Positions 1 to 5,400 of a stretch of DNA of 8,131 nt are shown here, one piece after another (position 1 is the first letter of the stretch; each line of letters opens with the position of its first letter). The stretch is from an uncultured archaeon (GTDB taxonomy: Archaea > Thermoproteota > Nitrososphaeria > Conexivisphaerales > CALBHZ01). A program made the position numbers and the translations under genes. The stretch spans positions 1 to 8,131 of the forward strand of contig CALBHZ010000087.1 of the NCBI GenBank assembly GCA_937892815.1, in the 5' to 3' direction. The notes beneath the pieces are model-generated. The model had not been told where the DNA came from. It saw nothing but the letters and a program-made list of their open reading frames with translations, and searched no databases.

Positions 1-1
1 G

Positions 2-862
2 GTCGTATTGGTAGGGTTAGGAAGTACGGTTTGGGCGTTCGTTGGCCCAAAAGTTTGGAAATGGCTACACAGGATCTCTATAACCCTGCTCTTAATCCTA
101 GCTATATGGATGGGGATCGTCGCTTTTCAGGCATCCGGACCAGCTCTATTTACCTACGAACCTACTTACGAGATAAGCATAGCTGAGGGAATCGATGTAG
201 TTGCCGCTATGCCTATTTCCTGGGCTCCTCTAGTTGCGGATTACGGTAGATTCGTGGCTTCTCCTATGGGCTCGTTTACCGGAACTTACGTAGGGTACTT
301 CATCGCTAGCGGACTATTTTACGCCATAGGATCTATAAGCAACGCCGGTATCGGGGCTCCAGATCCAATATCTCTCTTAGCTGGAATAGGCTTGGGAATC
401 CCCGCTTTATTCATCGTTATCTTTTCAAGCCTTACGACTACCTTTTTAGATATATACTCAGCGGCTATAACTTTAAAGAACGTTTGGGTTAAAGCGAAGT
501 TAGATAAACAGATAATACTTGCTGGCGCTTTAGGTACAATCTTAGCCTTAGGTTTTCCAATGGAGCGATATGAATGGTTTCTACTCTGGATAGGAGCTAC
601 CTTCTATCCGGCTTTCGCTATAATAATTACCGATTACTTCCTCGTTAAAAGGAGATATGTAGCAGATGAGCTTTTAGAGGTTAAGGGAAGGTACTGGTAC
701 AAAGGAGGCTTTAACTACGTAGCCTTAATTTGCTGGGTATTAGGCTTCTTAATTTACTTAGGATTGGTTTATTCCCCCGCTTACACGTACATGGGTGCGA
801 CTATACCTACTATAGCCGTAACCGCCTTGATCTACTACGTAATAGCGAGGTTAACGAGATAG
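2..862 (+). CDS. NCS1-family nucleobase / hydroxymethylpyrimidine permease, 3' part
   Basis: The frame is open to the window edge, so this is the C-terminal part (about 286 residues) of an integral membrane transporter; the TTG at 8 is an internal leucine, not a start. Hydrophobic helices alternate with short loops throughout. Family marks are SWAPLVADYGRF (from about 218), TTTFLDIYSA (from about 434) and ITDYFLVKRR (about 626-655). The first and third are typical of NCS1 (cytosine/purine/thiamine-precursor) permeases. The second resembles the CytX subgroup proposed to import the thiamine precursor HMP, which hints at that substrate but does not prove it. NCS1 proteins are secondary transporters coupled to H+ or Na+. 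The gene ends with TAG; an A/T-rich run with five T's follows at 872-876 and could serve as terminator. No thiamine gene is visible nearby and the 5' end, where a riboswitch could lie, is missing. Confidence 0.85.
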   Translation, partial: VVLVGLGSTVWAFVGPKVWKWLHRISITLLLILAIWMGIVAFQASGPALFTYEPTYEISIAEGIDVVAAMPISWAPLVADYGRFVASPMGSFTGTYVGYFIASGLFYAIGSISNAGIGAPDPISLLAGIGLGIPALFIVIFSSLTTTFLDIYSAAITLKNVWVKAKLDKQIILAGALGTILALGFPMERYEWFLLWIGATFYPAFAIIITDYFLVKRRYVADELLEVKGRYWYKGGFNYVALICWVLGFLIYLGLVYSPAYTYMGATIPTIAVTALIYYVIARLTR

Positions 863-864
863 TC

Positions 865-877
865 CATTAAATTTTTA
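865..877 (+). promoter_or_regulatory. TATA-like box for the TatD-like hydrolase
   Basis: The segment ATTAAATTTTTA (866-877) is an archaeal TATA-like element. Its centre lies about 30 nt before the ATG at 902, which would place the transcript start at or just before that ATG. This supports a leaderless mRNA and favours ATG 902 over TTG 878. The T-run may also terminate the upstream permease transcript. Confidence 0.5.
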
Positions 878-901
878 TTGAAGGAAAATAACATACGATC
901 C

Positions 902-1642
902 ATGATAGATTCTCATACCCACCTATTCATAGCTGGATACCTTGCTTTATCGAAAATGGCTAAAGCGGGGTATAATGGGGTAATTCAATGCGCTTTCATT
1001 CCAGTAAGACCAACGGGCTCTTCTACCTTTAAGGATCTGTTTAATTGGATAGTATATGCTGAAGAAGAGAGATGCGGTAAAGTAGGTTTAAAGAGCTATC
1101 CAGCTATAGGAATCCATCCCCGTTGTATGCCCTTAAGTGAATATGAAAGGTGTTTAAGCACCGTTGAGGAATATCTAGGCTTAGAGAAGGTGAGGGCTTT
1201 AGGGGAGGTAGGGTTGGAGGAGGGAAGTGAAAGAGAGACAAGGCTTTTAGTGGATCAGCTTAAGATGGCTATTAAGCTAGATAAGCCTGCCATTATACAT
1301 ACGCCTAGGAGGAACAAGAAGGAGGTAACGAGAAAGCTAGTTAACTTGCTTAAGAGCGTAGGGATAAGCGAGGATAGAGTAGTTATTGATCACGTTAATG
1401 AGGAGGTAATCGAGTTAATTAGGAACGAGGGCTTCTTCGTAGGGTTAACTATTCAGCCCGGAAAATTAACCGTAAAAAGAGCAATTAGGATAATTGGAGA
1501 GCTAGATAAAGAAAGGATTTTAGTTAATAGCGATGTTGGAAGAGATGAGTCAGATCCTTTAGCGATCTACAAGCTATTTAAGAGATTGGCCAGTAGGAAG
1601 ATAGTTTACGATAATCCGAGGAAGTTCTTCAACTTAAGCTAG
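902..1642 (+). CDS. TatD-like TIM-barrel metal-dependent hydrolase (archaeal COG1099 type)
   Basis: A 246-aa protein if it starts at ATG 902. The open frame extends to TTG 878, but that would add only eight residues and would place the start inside the likely TATA region; ATG 902 puts the metal-binding motif right at the N-terminus, as in the family. Visible metal-site marks of amidohydrolase-type TIM barrels: DSHTH (residues 3-7), GEVGLE (101-106, matching TatD GEIGLD), IIHTPRR (H133), VIDHVNE (H164) and NSDVG (D211, matching the TatD C-terminal Asp). Residue numbers are from ATG 902. TatD relatives are Mg2+/divalent-metal phosphoesterases, often DNases, acting in the cytoplasm; the archaeal subgroup has no firmly known substrate. 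The gene stands alone between the permease and the HEPN/MNT pair, and its spacing gives no functional hint. Confidence 0.85.
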   Translation: MIDSHTHLFIAGYLALSKMAKAGYNGVIQCAFIPVRPTGSSTFKDLFNWIVYAEEERCGKVGLKSYPAIGIHPRCMPLSEYERCLSTVEEYLGLEKVRALGEVGLEEGSERETRLLVDQLKMAIKLDKPAIIHTPRRNKKEVTRKLVNLLKSVGISEDRVVIDHVNEEVIELIRNEGFFVGLTIQPGKLTVKRAIRIIGELDKERILVNSDVGRDESDPLAIYKLFKRLASRKIVYDNPRKFFNLS

Positions 1643-1655
1643 CTCCAGCAAAAAC

Positions 1656-1667
1656 GTTAATATTAAG
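1656..1667 (+). promoter_or_regulatory. TATA-like box for the HEPN/MNT pair
   Basis: GTTAATATTAAG, preceded by an A-rich stretch (AAAAAC) that could act as BRE, is centred about 27 nt before the ATG at 1689. The distance fits leaderless transcription starting at that ATG and supports 1689 as the true start of the HEPN gene. Confidence 0.5.
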
Positions 1668-1688
1668 CCATGTACTGAAGACGAGAAG

Positions 1689-2091
1689 ATGGAGAACCTT
1701 AGAGAAGGCCTTAGATGGTTAGATCAAGCTAAGGCGGATTTAAAGACGGCTAGGGATTGTTTAAAGAACGGAAATTTCTACGCCTCAGCCTTCTTCAGTC
1801 AACAAGCAGCGGAAAAAGGCTTTGAAAGAGCTTCTATACTCTAAGGGATATAGAGCTATTATTACCCACTCGGTAACCGATTTATTGGAAGAATGCTCTA
1901 AACACCACAACGCCTTTAGCTCATACATAGACTACGGAAAGGAGCTAGATAGACACTACATAGGGGCGAGGTATCCAAACTTTTATCCAGAAGGGCCCGC
2001 GTATAGGTACTACACGGAGGGGATGGCTAAAAAATGCGTAAGCTATGCAGAGTCGATATTGAAAGAAGTAGAGAGGTATTTGAAAAGATAG
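1689..2091 (+). pseudogene. HEPN-domain protein (toxin-like partner of MNT), one frameshift
   Basis: Two overlapping frames make one HEPN (PF05168-like) protein. Frame one runs from ATG 1689 through the SQQAAEK helix, then meets TAA at 1842. The other frame, entered one base later near 1812-1819, continues ALKELLYSKG and ends at TAG 2089-2091. Joined, they give about 133 residues, the usual family length. The helix-one pattern (WLDQAKADLKTA), QQAAEKALK, and the C-terminal LDRHYIGARYPNFYP and YTEGMA segments are typical of archaeal HEPN proteins. RAIITH (R55, H60 of the joined protein) fits the Rx4-6H motif of HEPN RNases, but no tyrosine follows at HxY, the residue AMPylated in HepT. An internal TTG at 1822 could give a 90-aa C-terminal piece with the motif. 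The shift fits one extra A in GGAAAAAGG: mutation, assembly error, or less likely programmed +1 shifting. It directly precedes and overlaps its MNT partner. Confidence 0.8.
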
Positions 2092-2384
2092 GTTTGTACG
2101 TTAATAAGCTCGTTGAAGAACTCAATCCTTACTTAGTTATTTTATTCGGATCCTTCGCTAGGGGAGATGTAAATGAGGGATCGGACGTAGATATCTTGGT
2201 AGTAGCGGATTTCAAAGAGCCTTTCTTGGATAGGATAAAGAAGCTGCTAGATTTAAACGAGTTTAAAATACCGATCGAACCTATCGGATATACTATAGAC
2301 GAGTTTGAGAAGATGAAAGAAGAGAGGAATCCGTTTATACTTGAGGTTATTGGAAGAGGAAAGGTGCTATATAAAAAGGGTTAA
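2034..2384 (+). CDS. MNT-type minimal nucleotidyltransferase (antitoxin-like)
   Basis: A 116-aa protein of the pol-beta superfamily. The catalytic signature is LFGSFARGD...SDVDILV: Gly39-Ser40, Arg43-Gly44, and the metal-binding pair Asp51 and Asp53; a third carboxylate could be Glu82 in IPIEPIG. In characterised MNT-HEPN pairs the MNT neutralises the HEPN RNase by transferring AMP onto it. Here the order (HEPN first, MNT second, same strand) is the usual operon arrangement. ATG 2034 overlaps the end of the HEPN gene by 58 bp; TTG 2094, just after the HEPN stop, would give a shorter protein beginning YVNKLVEEL, close to the usual family N-terminus, so the true start is uncertain. If the HEPN gene is really broken, this is an orphan antitoxin-like protein. 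Confidence 0.85.
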   Translation: MRKLCRVDIERSREVFEKIGLYVNKLVEELNPYLVILFGSFARGDVNEGSDVDILVVADFKEPFLDRIKKLLDLNEFKIPIEPIGYTIDEFEKMKEERNPFILEVIGRGKVLYKKG

Positions 2385-2653
2385 TCTAAGGTAGTCGTTC
2401 TACGTTCTTCAGTTACTCGTTTACTGAGTTGATGTCTATTACTCTGTAATGGGATACAAGCCATTCTACACATACGTTTCCTTCTCATATTCCTTATTTT
2501 TGGACATCTCTATTAATTAACCCTCGATATCGTGGTTCTCTTCATGTCAATGTGAATTCAAACTGTGTATGTGACGTTTAGATTCGTTTAAGCTTCTCGA
2601 TCTTTTCACAAATACTTCTATGAATTTAATGTATTAAATTTAAAGCTTAAAAC
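2385..2653. other. AT-rich intergenic stretch between convergent genes
   Basis: About 270 bp between the 3' ends of the MNT gene and the minus-strand NurA-like gene. I see no convincing gene, tRNA or box C/D RNA. It holds small inverted repeats: ATTAC/GTAAT around a 3-nt loop near 2430-2442, and AATTTAAT/ATTAAATT at 2623-2640. A five-T run near 2493-2497 could terminate the MNT transcript. The base composition is more T-rich and less codon-like than the neighbours. Confidence 0.5.
2623..2640. repeat. Perfect A/T inverted repeat, 8 bp arms
   Basis: AATTTAAT and ATTAAATT separated by GT. It lies just 3' of the NurA-like gene stop. It may be part of a bidirectional termination zone or simply a result of A/T richness; arms made only of A and T are weak evidence for function. 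Confidence 0.35.
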
Positions 2654-4378
2654 TTAACTTTTCACCTCTCTCCTAGCCTGTTCCATCTCACTCCTCGTTT
2701 CTCTAAACCTTCTAATTATGCTGAATAGCCTTTCCCTCCTAGCTAAGGGGGTTAGCTTTAAGGAGACAAGCCCCTTCAGAAGCCCTTTAGCTAGCTCGCT
2801 TTCGGCTTTAACGGCTTTATCCGCCATGTACAATAGCATATTATGGCCGTATGCCTCAAATACTTCGGGATTATCGGATATTGAAAGTATATGGAGTATC
2901 AAGTTATCGAGCGGGTTTGGTTTCGTTTCTAGGTACACTTTAGCTTTAGATTTCCCTCCTCTCTCTTCAAACTCTACTTCGGTTATATATTCTGAGTCGA
3001 ATTCATCTATATATGGTCTATCGTAGAAGAAGACGGGGCTTCTATAAACTTCGGAAGCTCTAGATTGGAAGTAGCCTCTAACGAATAGCCTTTCCCTAGA
3101 TACTACCTTCCTAGCGGCTTTGTAGCTTCCGGATACTTCGTCCTTAACTAAGGTTGCGAAACAAGCATCATAACCTAAACATCTCCAAGGAGGCACGGCT
3201 ACGTCCATATTTCCGCTACTAACCATGGTTAGGTAAACCCTATCGTGCTTTACCCTAGGCTTTAGAGATCCATCTACTACGTTTAAATCGATTAGAAGCG
3301 GAAGAACGCTTCTGGTGTATTCGGATGTGTTCGTATCTTTCGCTATTCCTATTAACAGCGCTTTTCTCTCCTTAACGAGCTCTAAGATCTCTTGTAGTAA
3401 AATGAAGTTGATCGTGTTTATTTCGGGAGTAGTTAACCATTTATCTCCAACCCTAAAAGGATGACCTCTCCCCCAAAATAGCTTATTTACTAGCTCTCTC
3501 GCATGTTTACTCGCTTTTTCCCTATAATCCTTAATCTTTAAGCCTACGTAGTTGTAGCCTAAATCGAATACTCCGTATCTATTTTCAAACTCAGCGATTC
3601 TCCTCATTAACCTCTTTAATCCCGTATCGTCTAAACCTAAGAGATTTGCGAGCTCTGAAACGCCTCTAGGACCATCCTTTATTTTATCTACGACTTGATG
3701 TAGTAAGTAAGGCCTTCTCTTAGGAACATGAGATCCTTTAGGTCCGAGCAGTAGAAGTAGGAACACGTATCCCTTTACCTCCTCTCCAAATAGCTCTTCT
3801 AAGGCCGTATTTTCCATATGCATTAAAAACCTCCTAACTTCCCTAGATAGCGTTTGATAAGCTCCGGAGATAGGTCGATCCATAAAGATTATCTTAGCCC
3901 CTTCTTCAATAGCCCTCAAAGCTATCCAAAGCTCGGACATCAACATTATCGAGAAGGTTATCTCGCTTCCCGCTTCAGCTATATCCGCTAATCCGCTTTT
4001 AGTTATAGCTACGTTCGGTAGATCCTCTAGCCAAAGCGGAATGGAAGAGCTAACGCTTAACTCATCCTCCTTTTCCATCCTCTTAAAATCGAAAAACATA
4101 CCGTTCTCATTTACAATGAAGGGAGCTGAATAGCCTATAGCGGAGACGTGGAAGAGGAGCATCTCCAAAGCTTCTTCTTGTATCATGCTTCCATCGATTC
4201 CTATAGCTTTATGTTCTCCTACGCCGAGTAGCTCTTTAGCGAGCTTAATTGAGCTTTCCTTATCTAATTGGTATATGATCCTCGAAAAGTTCGGGTTTCT
4301 CTTTATAACCCTAAACCTATCCTCGAATAACCTTAGTAGCTCCTCGGTTTTCTCTTTTAACGAATAATCTATAGGCAC
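2654..4378 (-). CDS. NurA-domain nuclease, long form with winged-helix-like insert
   Basis: A 574-aa protein starting at GTG 4378, preceded by a well-spaced TATA box. NurA-like marks: AIGIDGS (Asp62), SELWIALRAIEEG with Glu149 eighteen residues before IIFMDRP (Asp167), LLIGIAKDTNTSEYTR (Lys347), and a C-terminal NPLDNLILHI plus AYGHNMLLYMADKAV (Tyr510, His512). NurA is a Mn2+-dependent 5'-3' nuclease that works with the HerA helicase in archaeal double-strand break end resection; D/E/D plus a C-terminal Tyr/His are its catalytic residues. Usual NurA is roughly 300-400 aa; this one is longer because residues about 222-282, between the Asp167 and Lys347 motifs, look like a winged helix (DGPRGVSELANLLGLDD then LKRLMRRIAEFE). 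No HerA, Mre11 or Rad50 gene is in view. Assignment rests on motifs seen by eye and the family membership is likely but not certain. Confidence 0.68.
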   Translation of the reverse strand: MPIDYSLKEKTEELLRLFEDRFRVIKRNPNFSRIIYQLDKESSIKLAKELLGVGEHKAIGIDGSMIQEEALEMLLFHVSAIGYSAPFIVNENGMFFDFKRMEKEDELSVSSSIPLWLEDLPNVAITKSGLADIAEAGSEITFSIMLMSELWIALRAIEEGAKIIFMDRPISGAYQTLSREVRRFLMHMENTALEELFGEEVKGYVFLLLLLGPKGSHVPKRRPYLLHQVVDKIKDGPRGVSELANLLGLDDTGLKRLMRRIAEFENRYGVFDLGYNYVGLKIKDYREKASKHARELVNKLFWGRGHPFRVGDKWLTTPEINTINFILLQEILELVKERKALLIGIAKDTNTSEYTRSVLPLLIDLNVVDGSLKPRVKHDRVYLTMVSSGNMDVAVPPWRCLGYDACFATLVKDEVSGSYKAARKVVSRERLFVRGYFQSRASEVYRSPVFFYDRPYIDEFDSEYITEVEFEERGGKSKAKVYLETKPNPLDNLILHILSISDNPEVFEAYGHNMLLYMADKAVKAESELAKGLLKGLVSLKLTPLARRERLFSIIRRFRETRSEMEQARREVKS

Positions 4379-4401
4379 GGCTTAAATTACGGAATAGAGC
4401 G

Positions 4402-4412
4402 ATAAAAACTTA
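4402..4412 (-). promoter_or_regulatory. TATA-like box for the NurA-like gene
   Basis: On the minus strand it reads TAAGTTTTTAT, centred about 28 nt before the GTG at 4378. The spacing predicts a transcript starting at the GTG (leaderless) and supports this non-ATG start. Confidence 0.5.
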
Positions 4413-4415
4413 AAG

Positions 4416-4426
4416 CTTTATTAATA
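4416..4426 (+). promoter_or_regulatory. TATA-like box for the four-helix membrane protein
   Basis: CTTTATTAATA is centred about 26 nt before ATG 4447, again leaderless spacing. It lies only about 15 bp from the opposite-facing TATA box of the NurA-like gene, so the two promoters share a 68-bp intergenic region and may compete for TBP/TFB. Confidence 0.5.
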
Positions 4427-4446
4427 GTAAAAGGCGCTCTTAAGCT

Positions 4447-4815
4447 ATGTCTGAGACAAGGAAGAGGAGGCTTTTCCCCTTCTTCTTATTCATCGGCATG
4501 GGTGTTGGATTTCTATTGATCGATAGGTTAGGAGGTACGGCGTTCGTAGCTTGCATGTTTATAGGAATGGGTCTGGGCTTTCTATTCGATAGCATATTTG
4601 AGGTTAGAACGGAGAAGGTAGAAGTTAAAATGCCTACCAGCTTAGCAGGTGTAGCTTTAGCCTTAATAGGCGTTATATTCATTTTAGGAGGCTTTTCCTT
4701 CCTCTTCTTCGGAGAGTTAATTAAGCGCTTAATGCACTATTTCGTTGGACTTGGGTTTATAGTAGTGGGGATCTTCCTGTTAATACAAGGTACTCTGGTA
4801 TTCAGGAGGAAATAA
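4447..4815 (+). CDS. Small four-helix membrane protein, unknown function
   Basis: A 122-aa integral membrane protein that I do not recognise. A basic N-terminus (SETRKRR) precedes about four hydrophobic helices at residues 10-26, 29-48, 66-89 and 96-117, with a charged stretch at 50-61 (FEVRTEKVEVK) between the two hairpins; by the positive-inside rule both termini are probably cytoplasmic. Helices 1 and 2 contain the near-repeat FIGMGVGFLLID (15-26) and FIGMGLGFLFDS (38-49), suggesting tight helix packing through small Gly faces. It is divergent from the NurA-like gene and followed within a few bases by the promoter of the C/D RNA. The protein ends FRRK-stop. No enzymatic motif is visible, so no function can be given. 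Confidence 0.7.
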   Translation: MSETRKRRLFPFFLFIGMGVGFLLIDRLGGTAFVACMFIGMGLGFLFDSIFEVRTEKVEVKMPTSLAGVALALIGVIFILGGFSFLFFGELIKRLMHYFVGLGFIVVGIFLLIQGTLVFRRK

Positions 4816-4818
4816 AGG

Positions 4819-4830
4819 TTTTATAGTTTA
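4819..4830 (+). promoter_or_regulatory. TATA-like box for the box C/D sRNA
   Basis: TTTTATAGTTT within 4819-4830, preceded by purine-rich AAATAAAGG (possible BRE), is centred about 25 nt upstream of 4848-4851, where the terminal stem of the sRNA begins. The position predicts a transcript that starts right at the sRNA 5' end. Confidence 0.6.
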
Positions 4831-4847
4831 ATCCATGATAACTGTTA

Positions 4848-4906
4848 GCCGAATGAGGATGCGTGTGAGGTCTGAATATGTGATGAGGCGTGTAAGGGCT
4901 GACGGC
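4848..4906 (+). ncRNA. Box C/D guide sRNA, dual guide, predicted target tRNA-Val position 34
   Basis: All parts of an archaeal C/D sRNA are present with exact spacing. Box C is ATGAGGA (4853-4859, one change from RTGATGA); guide 1 is TGCGTGTGAGGT (4860-4871, 12 nt); box D' is CTGA (4872-4875); a 4-nt spacer ATAT follows; box C' is GTGATGA (4880-4886, perfect); guide 2 is GGCGTGTAAGGG (4887-4898, 12 nt); box D is CTGA (4899-4902). Flanking GCCG (4848-4851) pairs with CGGC (4903-4906), leaving exactly a 3-nt bulge before the G-A pairs, a canonical K-turn for L7Ae. The RNA should assemble with L7Ae, Nop5 and fibrillarin and direct 2'-O-methylation of the base paired with the fifth guide nucleotide from each D box. 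Complements fit tRNA-Val anticodon loops (CUCACAC and CUUACAC), so Cm34 and Um34 are predicted. RNA class is confident; targets are inferred. Confidence 0.9.
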
Positions 4907-4914
4907 GATTTTTA
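4907..4914 (+). terminator. T-run terminator of the C/D sRNA
   Basis: GATTTTTA directly follows the terminal stem of the sRNA; the five-T run at 4909-4913 is the kind of oligo-T signal that stops archaeal RNA polymerase. It completes an independent transcription unit. Confidence 0.55.
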
Positions 4915-4965
4915 AGTGGATTTTATTCTCGTAATTGGAAATTCAAATTAATGAGATTCACTGAG

Positions 4966-5386
4966 ATGGAGCGAAAAAGCCATATCCCCTGTCGTCGTTG
5001 CTCTAATACTAATCATAACAGCAGTGGCATTGAATGTTGCTACTCATGAATCTACGTGGCTGGGTTTATTTCGCAAACAACAGCTCAAGGCTTATCTCCT
5101 AGCGGATCACAGCCGACTCCGTTGGATTTAAGGAACTGCAATACGATACATTATAAAGCTCATATAGTTGTCAGGAATTTAGGAGAAACGAGAAGTTACA
5201 TTAATGAGGTCCTGCTTTTAAATTCGTCTGATCTTTCCCCTGTAGATTTGCGCATTAGACAGAGATACGTAGATCCAGATCTACTTACGGTTACCAGGCT
5301 TGGTTCAGAAAAGATGACTTCTAGATGGAAAACGGTACATAGTTAAAGTAGTAACGGAAGATGGTGCTGGCATCCCTTTAAAGTAA
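4966..5386 (+). pseudogene. Archaeal type IV pilin-like gene, three frame breaks
   Basis: Read across three frames this gives one pilin-like protein of about 140 residues. ATG 4966 starts MERK; after one extra base in the A5 run at 4974-4978 the frame continues KAISPVVVALILIITAVALNVA. That is a class III signal peptide with cleavage expected between KA and ISP, followed by the hydrophobic helix of PF07790-type archaeal pilins. Near 5045-5052 the frame changes back and continues IYVAGFISQTTAQG and a beta-rich body (YKAHIVVRNLGETRSYINEVLLLN). Near 5311-5320 it changes again and finishes GKRYIVKVVTEDG, ending at TAA 5384. Pilins are processed by a PibD-type peptidase and assembled on the cell surface. 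The gene stands alone, after the sRNA and convergent with the next gene. Frame breaks point to decay, or to assembly errors in a short low-constraint gene. As given it cannot yield an intact pilin. Confidence 0.72.
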
Positions 5387-5400
5387 AATCCCTAGCTTAG

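Noticed and set aside
878..901. TTG 878 as start of the TatD-like gene
   Set aside because: It falls directly on the probable TATA box/T-run with no SD; ATG 902 gives the usual family N-terminus just before DSHTH.
2385..2470. Minus-strand peptide-like stretch (VEWLVSHYRVIDINSVNE) in the intergenic region
   Set aside because: Only about 23 codons between stops, no start, no neighbouring coding signal; treated as chance, though a remnant of a lost gene cannot be excluded.
2400..2650. Box C/D RNA or tRNA in the intergenic region
   Set aside because: No RTGATGA/CTGA pair with guide spacing on either strand and no tRNA T-loop motif were found.
2718..3026. Plus-strand open frame opposite the NurA-like gene
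   Set aside because: It lies wholly antisense to a long motif-bearing gene, with low-complexity Ser/Leu-rich composition typical of a shadow frame; the same holds for the short frame at 4185-4367.
4440..4682. Minus-strand open frame across the small membrane protein gene
   Set aside because: Antisense to a protein with clear transmembrane helices and a good promoter; it shows no domain pattern of its own.
5056..5346. Stand-alone 96-aa gene starting at GTG 5056
   Set aside because: The start is only the point where the pilin frame changes; the leader and helix upstream and the VKVVTEDG tail downstream belong to the same protein.
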